The notes under the pieces were generated by a model that was not told the DNA's origin, ran no database searches, and worked only from the letters and a program-made list of their open reading frames with translations. Shown in pieces: positions 23,049 to 34,170 of a stretch of 64,000 nucleotides of DNA; within the stretch, counting starts at the first letter, position 1, and every line of letters starts with the position of its first letter. The stretch comes from Flammulina velutipes (lineage: Eukaryota; Basidiomycota; Agaricomycetes; Agaricales; Physalacriaceae): contig CM022376.1 in NCBI GenBank assembly GCA_011800155.1, positions 2,418,001 through 2,482,000 on the forward strand, read 5' to 3'. The translations under genes were made by a program, and so were the position numbers.

Positions 23049-23385
23049 TTGGAGATTGAGATTGGGTGGGGCGTGTAGGATTGGGGAGGGATATGTAGGA
23101 TGTAGGATGTATAGGTAGGGACGGAGAGATATTAGGCTATTTATCTGTATGTAGATAGTTATATACCACAGCCTACTACTCGTGTCAAGCAAAGTGATGG
23201 GTCAGGTTGGTGTGTTTGTTGTGTATGATTCGCGACGGGTGTTGAGAACAGGTTGGGAGCATTGTCATTGTCAAACAATAGACCTAACACCTCACGTGCT
23301 ATATCAGCGCGCGATTGTTGTCATCTAGCTGTGCGATTCCTTGTCCTCTGTCTATCACCACTTACATGTCCACATCTATTTAATA
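23049..23385. other. intergenic, simple-sequence 3' flank and promoter
   Basis: Starts with GGATGTAGGATGTA-type short tandem repeats (about 23076-23120). The region before the ATG at 23386 shows no clear TATA box. No gene seen. Confidence 0.4.
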
Positions 23386-24024
23386 ATGGCAGATCCCGCA
23401 CTATACGAGCTTCTACCTGATGCGCTGCAGCCTCCAGCTGACCGACGGTCAAGAGGACTCAAGGTATTCCTTCTCGCTAATGCGACTTTACTCGAGCTAA
23501 CTTAGGCATTATAGAACGGTGTCCAAGCTGCCATCGAATATGTCGAAACGATGAAATCTCTTCCCGCTGGTCTCAAAGCCCGCCGAGGCATTCACTATTC
23601 CCCACCCAGATTCGTATATGGCTGGATGATGTCCGATCAGCAATGCTGCGACTTTCTCAAGAAGCATTACCCCCAGCTCATCGGGATGGGTATAGATGAC
23701 GATGAGGAGTATCTGGACGTCAGAATCACACTAAACCTCGTCCGGGATTACTTTGAGAAGGAGTTGCATATTAAACGGAAGTGGCGTCCTTCTTTGGATC
23801 CTGCTGTTGATCCAAAGAATGTCGAGTTCGAGGCTCTCACTATGACGGACTCGTATACACATGGGAATAAGCTCCCGCCACGAGATGTTATCGAGAAGTA
23901 CAAGGCGTTTTTTCAGCTGGAACGGGAACCACGCTGGTTCTTGCATGGACTTCATTACCGGTGGCGTCGACGGAGTATTTATCGATGTTCTAATGGAGAA
24001 TTAGCAGTGAGGACGGACTGTTGA
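23386..24024 (+). CDS. unknown protein, family Y copy 1
   Basis: Not recognised. Two exons, 23386-23463 and 23515-24024, about 195 residues. It starts MADPALYELLPDALQPPADR. The blocks GIHYSPPRFVYGWMM, RDYFEKELHIKRKWRPSL and EPRWFLHGLHYRWRRR are shared nearly residue for residue with the gene at 25950-26587. The C-terminus is basic. No signal peptide, membrane segment or known motif was seen. The pair shares exon structure and flanks a leftward unknown gene. Confidence 0.7.
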
Positions 24025-24465
24025 ATAGACTTTTACGTCGATGCACCGGCAATTATCGAATCGGACATTAGTATCTTACACACTTACACACATCATGTAT
24101 TCCATTATCTGTTTGCAACTTGAATGAGTGCTTCTGAATGTTTGCCACACTTACAGATTTATCAAGCTAGCTCACCTATGAACTGTGTTTTTCTCTTTAC
24201 GGTTAGTGGCGCAATTTTCGGCACTTCGGCATTGTCGGTCCGGCGTTCTTTCCGGGTCTTTCCTTCCAACCACCAAGACGATGCTACAGTATGTACTCTT
24301 CAACCTTCAAGGGAGTTAGCTTATAACACATTCCAGATGGTGTCCGCTTCTCACCATCTAAGGGATGGGCAGAATGAGTTCAATATAAAATGCGTAAAAT
24401 TACATCTCGCAACGGTGCATTAAGTATCAGACGGTGAGTGCCACTATTCGAGCAAATACAAGTAG
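24025..24465. other. intergenic, no gene recognised
   Basis: Contains GTGGCGCAATT at about 24206, a near match to the recurrent motif, and an open frame (24124-24423) without family features. Confidence 0.4.
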
Positions 24466-25685
24466 TTAATATCTACTAGAATTCCTGTACGCGCTCTTGT
24501 CGATCTCGTACTTTCGAGTTATCTTCGGCCTTTCAGCAGCCATCAGCAAATCCGTAAGGACCAAAACTTGGATGCAAGTATTGCGGTGTATGATCCACTC
24601 GTCAACATAGTCGTAATCCTCCTCCGAATCGTAGTTGCTCCCCACTTCCTCATGGCAGCCCATACAGACTACTCGACGTCTGGCCAAATATGCGTAGAGA
24701 ATGTGTGGCTCCCAAAGGTCCGGCGTAGCGCTGTACATGTCGGCGAAGGGCTCCTTGGCTATCCAATCTCGCTTCTCCACGCTGCTCGCGAAAGTCCTAG
24801 GCACTACTTGGGCGCTTATGACTTTGTGGACCTCTCCAGGCAGGTGGAACAATTTTCCACGGCGCACACTATCCATGGCTTCCTTGCGATGCTCCGTACT
24901 AAAGTCTCGATCATATGGGCTGGGATCGCCTCTCATCCTGGCGGCTAGGAGCTCCTCCCGCACCGAGATGGCGCGTTTGGGGTCTCTAGAAGCGTAATCC
25001 AATACAATTTCCTGGAATGCCGCACGGTCACTCGTAAGGCGATTGTGCCAGTATCGGTAGTTGATCAATCGGTATGAGAATTCCAAAGAATCGAAATTCC
25101 CCTCATGTCTTTTTGTACCAGGAATCAGACGAGCGGAAGGGACTCTATGAGATTCACAGGTGTCGATTAGTGTTGGTAGCCGGGCCAGACAATAGAGGGA
25201 TTTCGCTGTGGATTCGGACTGATGGGATGAGATGTCCTGTTCAGTAGAGGTTCGGGAGAGTTGGTTGTGCTGTTGCGATTCTTGATCGGGGAACGGATTG
25301 CTCATCTGAGATTCTGTGTCGGGAGATGGCGCGGTAGGACCATCTCTTTTAGCTTGGGTGTAGAAGGAGGATGACACGGAGGACATGGATTGTACTTGGG
25401 ACTCTTGGAAATCGAAGACATCTTCAACGGTTTCCTCTGTGCGCAGACGCTTTGCCTTGTGATTCTGCACGTCTGTTGTCGAGTTGGTAACTTCGGAACT
25501 GGAACAAGGTCAGCCCGATCGAGTGCTGGCGATATTTTGACTACTCACCTTTCGCTTGCTTCTGTGTCACTTCCAGTGTCCACGGATGTTCTCTTGCGCT
25601 TCTGCTTCCTCTTGATTTTGCGACTGGCTCGGGGTGGTATTGCTGGGTCTTTCCCGCAGTGAGGACAAAGTAAAGGTTGGGACAT
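24466..25685 (-). CDS. unknown protein with N-terminal CxxC
   Basis: Not recognised. A first exon from ATG 25685 reads MSQPLLCPHCGKD, a possible half zinc site, then a Lys/Arg-rich stretch (KIKRKQKRKR) that could be a nuclear localisation signal. An intron near 25500-25550 joins it to the long exon. That exon holds a Ser/Gln-rich disordered part followed by a folded-looking domain from about 25130 downward, with HEGNFDSLEFSYRLINYRYW, DRAAFQEIVLDY and VVCMGCHEEVG, the last a second Cys pair. The region after this is acidic. A nuclear role is a guess from the basic stretch only. Confidence 0.6.
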
Positions 25686-25949
25686 CGTCGTCGTGGTAAG
25701 GAAGATAACAACTCAAGTCCGAGTCTGTTGTTTATATATTCCTTGCCCACGCTCGCGTGATCATTTTCTTCATTTTCATTGTTCAGCTAACAAGAAATGT
25801 CCTTCTCTTCGGCAACATTGCCATATTTGACAGACAATAAGAACCAGTTTCGACGGGCCGGCCGGCGCCACACCTGCTACCGCACAATTTACGCCTGTAA
25901 GCCCCGTTTCTTTCTCAGCCACCACCACTCACTTAGAAACATCTCAATA
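25686..25949. promoter_or_regulatory. divergent promoter region
   Basis: A 264-base region between the leftward CxxC gene and the rightward family Y gene. An inverse TATA-like element (GGAATATATAAAC, near 25730-25742) stands about 45 bases before the leftward ATG. The rightward side has none that is clear. Confidence 0.45.
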
Positions 25950-26587
25950 ATGTCGCGTTCAGGCATTTATTCTCTTCTTCCTCCGGACTTGCAGCCTCCG
26001 ACTGACATGCGCTCGATGGGATTCAAGGTGCGCCTCGTGGCTATTGACTGAGAATTTATTTGACCTTGAAGTTATAGAATGGCGTCCGAGCTGCGGTCGA
26101 GTTTGTTGACACAATAAGCTCCCTCCCGATTGGCCTCAAACCCCGAAAAGGCATTCACTACACGCCACCGAAATTTGTGTATGGGTGGATGATGGTATCA
26201 AACGAGGAATTTTGTGACTTTATCGAGAAGAATTATCCTCATCTCCTTGGAAACGCGACTTGGGACGATGAGGAGTATGTGGACGTCGGGATCACCTTGA
26301 AACTTGTTCGGGAGTATTTCCTCAACGAGCTGCAAGTTAAGGCGCCGTGGCGACCTTCATTGGAACCAGCCGTTGATCGAGAGGACAAGAAGTATGAGGC
26401 CCTGGCGATAACGAATTCATATGAACATGGAAACAAGCTTCCGCCGCCAGATGTCGTCGAGAAATTCAAAGCATTCTTTCACTGGGAGGAGGAACCACGT
26501 TGGTTCTTGCATAGCATTCATTACCGATGGCGTAAACGGCGACTTATGAGACGCGACAACGGAGAGCTGGAGGTGAGGATACAATAG
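25950..26587 (+). CDS. unknown protein, family Y copy 2
   Basis: Paralogue of 23386-24024 with the same two-exon structure (25950-26027 and 26078-26587). It reads MSRSGIYSLLPPDLQPPTD, then GIHYTPPKFVYGWMM, WRPSLEPAVDRED, NSYEHGNKLPPPDV and EPRWFLHSIHYRWRKRR. Conservation is even along the protein, which argues that both are kept as coding genes. Function unknown; no targeting signal seen. Confidence 0.7.
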
Positions 26588-26789
26588 GATTCCAGCTTGA
26601 TACATAAATTTATCGCCCATTTGACGACTTCCAGTCGCGCGATCCGATATACGAAACAGGCCTTCGAACTAGACGTCAAGGTAGCTACTGTTGCAGGCGC
26701 GGTTGTTTTGGGGGGCGGGGGATTATAACCTTCTCATTATACTGACATTTGGCTCCATAGATTCGGCATTTCATAGACCATACAGCGTT

Positions 26790-27972
26790 TCACCGGATAT
26801 GTAGAGTGAGTAGGATGGCTCCGAACGTGTCGTAACACATTGTGTAAACACGTTTGACGATTACGCCGCGCCAAGTGGGCACTTGCAACACAGCCTGGAA
26901 GACCCATCAGAGAAATCGAGCGAGACGCTGAGAAACTTACCTCAAATTCAGACACAACCGCGACGAGATCCTTACAGGTGGTTTTCCTCAGACGCTGAAA
27001 GATCTCCACGGGAAACTTGACCTTCGACGGAAGCCATGTGCTAATAGAAGATACCTTCCGCTTTTGAGATTCCTCTAACCCAGCAAAACTGCCGGCATTG
27101 ATTTCTAGCTCCGTCGCCCGGAGACACAGAGGTAACAGCACATCGGCATGAATGCTGTGCGTTTTGTTCTGGATAGACGCAGGGATCGATGAAGGAGACA
27201 ATTCGATAATTTTGAACTGGTCGATGAATCGATGATGGATGAGAAGCGCCGTGATAATGAGAACCGTATGGAAAACATACCAGGTCATTTACGAGGACGG
27301 TCGTCTTGAGAGGTACACCATCCAAGTCATGTAAAAGGCTCTGCAGCTTTACTTTCAGTGTCTGCTGAGCGCTCTCGAACGATTCCAAGGCGTTGAGCTC
27401 CTGCTTTCTCGGTTTTGCAGCTTCGACGAGAGTGGGGACGGCGACGTGGAAGCTGTGAACTGCGACCCTGGAAGCGAAATAGGTGAAAGAGACCCAACGA
27501 TATGGCTAGAGTACACACCTCGTTTCGTTGATTACACGAGGCACGTTGAGGGCGACATATTCTTTGGCGAATGAAAAAACCATGATGTGGATGAAGAGCA
27601 GCCAGGCGACAAAGCAACACCCAAGGATCATGAACAGCTTCATCTTGGTGAAATGGACGCCGCATTGATTTTCATCTGATAGCTCTTTGAAGGGAGCGAC
27701 AACGATTGTGGTCTCCGTCTCAACAGATGTAGCTTCGTGCGTACCAGGGATGCGGACCTCCGAAGGCGAGCTATAATCTGGTAGACGGTCAGAATTGTCT
27801 TTGTTTGAACAGTGTTAGACGCACCAACATCGACGTCCATAAAATCGATCGAATGTGGGTCCTCTTCATCAACACAAAAGAAAATCTTCTCATCCTCGAC
27901 GGACCCATCACGTGCAAGCGACAAATGCATCCATTGGTTGGTCGATTCGTCGCTGGGGTGGTCGATATTCAT
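26790..27972 (-). CDS. unknown single-pass membrane protein
   Basis: Multi-exon gene starting at ATG 27972 with an acidic N-terminus (MNIDHPSDES). After an intron near 27780-27823 it reads SPSEVRIPGTHEATSVETE, then one strong hydrophobic span (MILGCCFVAWLLFIHIMVF) that should be a transmembrane helix. After that come charged coiled-coil-like blocks (QTLKVKLQSLLHDLDGVP) and LPSKVKFPVEIFQRLRK. The last exon is least certain; I end it at a stop at 26790-26792 after splicing at a site near 26938. Topology suggests a short cytosolic N-terminus, one helix and a longer C-terminal domain. No family recognised. Confidence 0.5.
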
Positions 27973-28702
27973 GGTGGTATAAGCGCTGAAAGCCTTGAGG
28001 AAGCCTCGTGATTACCAGGCCGCGTTATATACGCTTGTTTCTGAGGATGGAAAACATTAACTTTTGCACGGTGGAATATGCATTGGAAAGATAATGCCTC
28101 GTGATGGGGAACGAGGCTTCGTCAAACCCGAAATCACAAGAAAGTAGATGGGACGAGTTCGCACGTATATACCAATCTATGTGTGGTCGAATAATGCGCT
28201 GGAAGTCCAAGTTGGCAATCCCGCGCAGTAGCGAGTTCTCTGAGAGCAGGGGACAGTTACAAAAAACGACCTTTCTTTGCATTCTGGCTGGTAGAACGAA
28301 TGGATACTGAGCCAGATACGATGAGGTAAAGCTGGCCATACGTACCATGCCATGAGTATACGTGGCCAAACTGACAAGCAATACCGCAGCAATTCAAGAG
28401 AATCTCGTAGTAGCAGACGATATATCCAAGCGATATAATGCGAGTTTTGTGCGTAGACACAGATCGTGTTGGACTCCAAAGAAAAAGAGAAAGGAGAGAT
28501 GAGGGAAGGAAGGAGAAAACAAACCCTAACCCTGGCAAGAGCGCGGGTCCATTAGAACTGGGACTACCTAGCCTGGACTGAAGCGTTCCAAAGTGACAAG
28601 TTAAATAATATGCCTTCTGTTCAAGTGAGTAGTAGGCTATGTTACAGTGAATAAAATCGCATGTGGCGCTGGACAGAACAACGGCCCGGCCCGATTGGAT
28701 CC
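27973..28702. other. intergenic with telomere-like element and TGTGGCGC
   Basis: AACCCTAACCC (inverse of GGGTTAGGGTT) lies at about 28524-28534, and TGTGGCGC at 28663-28670. Open frames on the minus strand at 28025-28538 show no family blocks. No gene recognised. Confidence 0.4.
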
Positions 28703-30701
28703 TTAAAAAGCTCTCGAAGTTCGTTTAGCCAACATGACATCCAGAGAGACGGGCTCGTGCTGGAAGCGCTCAATTGTCTCCATTGTCGGGCTCCTCAAGT
28801 CAAAATTATAACGCAAAATGAATGTTGACAACGCGAGGAGCATCTCCATATTCACAATGTGTTTTCCGAGCTATACGAGGTTATCAGTCCTTCGCTGATA
28901 CAATGGGGATGTATGAAAGCATACGCATGTGCGACTGCCCTGCCCAAAGGCCATATCATATCTGCGGAGGTCAGGGTTCTCAATCCACCTTTCGGGACGG
29001 AAGACCATGGCGTCTCCCCAGATTGCATCGTCGTGTCCCAAAGACCAAGCGGGGATAGAGACCTCCGTCTAGAGATAGATCAATATCTAATATGTAGCGT
29101 AGGAAAACACGAACTCCTTCTGGAATCGGGTGTCCCAATAAGCTGATTCCTCCTTTGGGGGATAGACGGGGCAAGCCGATCGCATTTGTACCGTGGAATC
29201 TCAACCTAACGAACAGTAATGGAGCATGATAATACACAAAAAGGGGAAATACTCACCCCTCGGTAACGACTGCCTGCAGGTAACGAAGTCGTCTAACTTG
29301 TTCGTGGGTAGGAATGTCTCCAGGGTTGAAATGCTCGAAGAGTTCAGCCAATAATTTCTTGTAGACGCGTTCATCATTCCGGAGGTGGAATAAGATGGCA
29401 GTGGTTGACGCGGCAGCTGTATGAGATCCAGCAACGCTGCCAGTGGAGGTATCTCATCAGCTCCATTCCTTCCTGAGGGCAATATGATACTTACAGAATT
29501 GTAACGCTCTCGGCAGTCATCTCCTCGAGCTGCGCTTCATTGGGCAAAGCATTCCCCGATTCTCTCTGGTGCGCTTCAATCAGGCGCTGGAGGAGGTCGT
29601 CACGCGAAGCGCCACCAAACACACGTTTGTGTACGCATTGACGTGCGATATGAGCGATACCAACAGAGGATCGATGTCCACGTTGAAAGAAGGTGTCCGG
29701 TACCCATTTTCCCATTTTGCGAAGCCACAGGGTCGTCCCGACGGCTGCAGCCAAGTGCTCGCGCTATAGAAGATATAAATGTCAGTGCTAGAGATCACCA
29801 AGAGAGGACGGGTAGACAAACATCATCGACTACAGTAGAGGCGTTATCCCGATAGATGGTTCCATCGGGGGTCGCGACTTCAATCCAATCCGAGCCCTAT
29901 CATAGTATAGGTGAGGTACGCCACGGGGAAACAGCTGCTTAATGAACGTACACGCTCCACAAAGCCAATGGCTTGGCCAAAGGCCAGATCACTGATAATA
30001 TCCCAAGCAAGGAACGTAAACCATTTGCGCATGTTCACGTATGTATTGTTACCAGCGAACGTATCCATCTTGTGCGCGAAATTCTAGACCCATCTCTGAG
30101 TAGGTGGTATATATCAGAAGATGAAGTAGCTTACCACGACGACGGTGTGAACGAAGGGCTCGAGGTTGGAGAGTGAGCGGGAGGAAAACGCGTGTGAGAG
30201 CATCCTGCGCTTCCTGGTATGAACGACCTTATCAATGGTTGAGAAAACAGAGGGCTCGTTGGACACAAAAGTATTGTAGTAGGTCGACTTCAATAAGTTA
30301 CCAGTACCTTGCCCATAAATCATGGGCAAAGCGTCGCCAGAATTAACGCTGATGTGGTTAGGGGAAATCCTCACGAGCCGTCCGTATTTCTGAAAGCAAG
30401 ATATGATTATCTTCCAGATAGATCAAAGAGGTATTGAATGACTGACGATGTGTGCGTCATGGACAGCTCGATATCCATATCCTTTACGGCGATGCCAGAA
30501 TATCCAAAGAGAGGTCCATCTTGCAATGAACGGGCCCGGAATGTGGCGCAAAGGGTCCCGCCTTTCTCGAGCAACGGCAGAGATGACAAAGAGGATCAAG
30601 CACGCCAAAATAATAGATGTGCTCGACTTGGAGGAGATCAGCGCGATGTTTGGACCAACGACGGTTACGTCTGAGCTATAATAGATCCGTGTGGTAGACA
30701 T
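28703..30701 (-). CDS. cytochrome P450 monooxygenase
   Basis: Multi-exon gene with about nine short introns. The N-terminus has a membrane anchor (SIILACLILFVISAVA) followed by the proline hinge HIPGPF. Helix I reads LVAGSHTAAAS (AGxxT), the ExxR motif is EGLR next to FHGTNAIGLPR, the PERF-type motif is FRPERW, and the heme loop is FGQGSRTC, then LGKHI after the last intron, with Cys as heme ligand. All canonical P450 residues are therefore present. It is ER-bound by inference. Its divergent neighbour is an MFS exporter, an arrangement often found for secondary or xenobiotic metabolism, but no backbone enzyme is visible. The CYP family cannot be named from this reading. Confidence 0.9.
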
Positions 30702-31773
30702 TTCTTCAAAGAATTGCAGGAAAGCGGAAGGAATTCACTAGGGAGCTGAGAATTTTCTGCTAGGTACCAGTTCTCTTATATGTGGCAATTGGAACGATTT
30801 TTTATCTTTTATGTTTCCGTCACAAACGAGCCAAGACGGACAGTTAATGCGATCTGGTGCATTCTATATCAGTGTGCACTTGATCACTACATGATCCCGC
30901 TCACACAGATTATCTCTTTTTGTCTCCAAGTTTCGAAGACACTGCACTAGTCTAAATATCCCCCGCGAAACGTGATGCGGGAAATTGAACTCAGCGGAGA
31001 TATCCATTTATGTGGCACAGTTCCTGGCGTACCACAAGCGCCACCGTTCCAACAAGTTATCAAGTTCAAATCTAATTCACCCACGCCAAGACGCTTCAAT
31101 GCAAGGTTTACCAAAACGGCAATCAAACGCCACACACGAGGTTGATTACCGGAATAATGACGTGTTCGACAACCTTGCTTTCTTCCCACGTAAAATGCCC
31201 TCGAGTTCAATGTTCGTGCATCATGGTTTGACCTTGTATTTGGTAGCACTCATACAATGATTTCTTATAGCATCTGCAATACCTTCTCATTGGCGATTAG
31301 CCTCAGACGTTCCCGTCTTACTACAGCATCAATATCATGATCATCCGACCTTTACGGTGTCGAGAGATTCGTACCATGAGCGCTCGAGCTTGTACAGTGG
31401 CCAATACACATCCAGGATTATGATTCCCTTCCTTGTCTTTTACTCCAAGTCGCGGGAGGAGCAATGAAGCATAACCAATGGAGTTACCATCGACCAATGT
31501 ACGATACGACCATTCAAAACCATCATCATGTGCGATTTATTGAATGGAATGCTATCAGTGGTGCTATGGGGCTTGTGGTATCATCCACGCGGATTGTAAG
31601 TCAGCACGCACACTTACATTAATTCCAGGATACCATTTTCCGCGGTCAAGTTGTCCACCCGAGATGGGTTACGACGACTCCGATAAAGATCCGATTCGGA
31701 CATCATCCTTGGTGGGAATGTGTTTCTTTGAACACCACTCTTTCTTTCATTCTTTCTTCCCGTCGTCCGTCAT
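30702..31773. promoter_or_regulatory. shared intergenic region of P450 and MFS genes
   Basis: About 1.07 kb between divergent starts. GCGCCAC appears near 31029. No TATA box was clear on either side. Open frames here have no homology I can see. It probably contains both promoters. Confidence 0.4.
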
Positions 31774-34004
31774 GACATCGTCTACTGTAGAGACGTCGCA
31801 AAAGTTCACATTCAGAGATGTACTGGTCACTGTCGCTACGTCTGGTGAGTGTTTATGGGGTAGTTTGAATTCTTGTCGTCCTTAATCAAATCGACATAGG
31901 CGCCTCTGTCCTCAATGTACGACATCGCTCGGATCCGTTGATACACTACAAACACTCACATCTGATAGGTATTTCTAGGTGGTGCCATGACAGTGGCACT
32001 CCCAACTATAGGAAAGGATCTTTCTTTCAAGCAGGTGAGTTTGTAGATATTCAATTAGTTCAAGCTCTTTCTTACATCCACCGTAGGAAGAGCTTCAATG
32101 GCCAATCAATGTATACGCGTCAGTCCATTCACATTTGCGCCGGCCGTAACTGACTGGCTATCACGTTGATTAGTCTCGCGTTTGGATGCCTCCTCCTCTT
32201 CTTTGGGCGTGTAGGTGATATCGTAGGTGGACGAGCTATGTTCATGATCGGAACCGTCTGGTTTGCGATCTGGTAAGTATGTCTATGCCGTATCTACCGC
32301 ACATCTAATGAATATGCCTTTCTTCAGGAGCATTGCCGGTACAGTATCATACTCGTGCCACAACTAGGAGCTAAACTGGTCATGACAGCGGCATTTGCAC
32401 CTGGAGTGGTTACTTTTATCATATTTTCTGGGCTGCAAGGTCTCGGGGCAGCTGCCTACACACCGGCTAGTATCCGAATTATCACAGGGCACTTTCCCCC
32501 GGGCAGGAAACGTAACGAGGCGATCGGTATGTCCATGTCTTGTTAGGTGTTCTGAATCTCAGACTCTATCAGGTGTATTCAGTGCGGGTCAGCCTGTATG
32601 TATTCTCAGCGTTCAATAGGATAGCTGTTTTGATTCCGGTCTCCTTGCAGGTCGGCTACATCATTGGACTCGTGGCCGGTGGACTGTTAGCTGACAGTGG
32701 TGCGACTTGGCGGAGCATCTTCTATATTCAGACCGGACTTGCAGTTGCTTTCGCGACTTTGGCGTGGTTTGCTCTCGGGAAGATCGAGAACGAGACTCGG
32801 TATGTCAAAGGGTTGGATTGGGGCGGAGCCTTCCTTAGTACAACAGGCGTCGGGCTACTGACATACAGTCTTGCGTACGTCCTTTTCCATATGCATGACA
32901 TCTTAAACTCTGACTTCAATGTTCGACAGGGACTCAACGGCATCTTCAAGAGGATGGGCCGAGCCTCGCATTCCGGCAACGTTTTGCGCATCCCTCGTAC
33001 TCATCGCCATGTTCGTCTTCTATGAGCTCTACAGAGAGAAGAGGGACCTTTCGGTTCTTCTTCCGCCTAGCATGTGGAGTCGACCTGGGGCGAAACTGAG
33101 TAGTTTCACACTCCTCGTATTCTTTACGTGGTTCAGTTTCAATACCATTGATTACTACCTTACCCTCTAGTATGTGATCTTTATGTGGGTTTTTAACGAT
33201 ACTGATCAGGATACGAACGGCAGCTTTCAGCAGGTCAAGTTGTACTCGCCGTTTACGACTGCTCTTTATTTCATTCCTACTGCTATTGCGGGGTTCATCG
33301 TCAATGTCGTCGCCGGATTTACGATGACGAGGGTACCTGGTCAGTATATCATCTACGTAGGACTGACAGGTAGCGTGGTATGTATCCAGAACGATATAGA
33401 TCCGCTGCGTTTCTCTTGACGAACTCTTTGTAGGTTGCCCCAATGATTTTTGTTTGGATGGACCTCAACACGAGCTATTGGACGATGCCATTCATCATGC
33501 TGTTGATCGTTGGTAAGTTATGCTGGGCTGTAGTTCTTATTGGGAATGCTGACAACCGATGAATCCAGTTGGCGCGGATGCCGTCTACCCCGTTGGAAAC
33601 TTACAAGTCTGCAGCGCCTTCGATGCAGATTCTCAGGCGCTAGCTGGTGGCGTGTTCAGCGTGGCTACTCGGGTATTACCGGTCTTTGACTGCTTGTTTC
33701 TCTTCTAACATCCTTGGAGCTCGGGACGTCTATAGGTCTGGCCGTATGCACGGCCATCTCATCATCCGTTTCGGACAGATACCTCAACAAGCATCCTGAA
33801 TTCGTCGAATCGACGCCTGAGGTGCTTTGGGAGGGATTCAAAGCAGCAGGATGGACATGTTTCGGAGCTAGCTGTATCGCGATGGCTATTGCCGTTACAT
33901 GCCTTCGGAATCTAGGCATAGTGGGAGAAAAGAAGGTTTTGGAGGATATCGCGATCTCACCTGATGTTCTTGCTGGAGAAAAGGAGCTTGTCGATAAAGT
34001 ATAG
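31774..34004 (+). CDS. MFS transporter, DHA2-like (14-TM) drug:H+ antiporter type
   Basis: About nine exons starting at ATG 31774. Early helices carry VFLGGAMTVALPTIGKDL and the loop motif FGRVGDIVGGR (motif A). Motif C, the antiporter signature, appears as GLVAGGLLAD before TWRSIFYIQ. Later helices include FTWFSFNTIDYYLTL and the tail reaches EKELVDKV. An intron at about 32341-32390 removes apparent stops between SIAG and AAFAPG. The number of hydrophobic segments fits the 14-helix class. It probably exports a small molecule at the plasma membrane. Head to head with the P450 gene, which suggests a shared substrate or response. Confidence 0.85.
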
Positions 34005-34170
34005 CTATGTTAGCTCCGTATGTGCCAGCCACGGTATATATACTCGGCTTGGAGCTCATCTTGGTGCATAGGCATTTCAAGTCTAATCATCGTCGTTAGG
34101 TTGAAGGCATCATATCGACAATACAATGCATGGCTCCGTATACAGAAATATATCGTGTATTACTAAGATT

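Noticed and set aside
22453..23192. Frames of 75-125 residues overlapping the DENN gene
   Set aside because: Shadows of the GC-rich coding sequence (Arg/Leu/Pro-rich).
24124..24423. Plus-strand frame of 99 residues
   Set aside because: No family blocks and no promoter signal; treated as chance.
28025..28538. Overlapping minus-strand frames of about 100 residues
   Set aside because: They disagree on frame, have no motif and lie in a promoter-type region.
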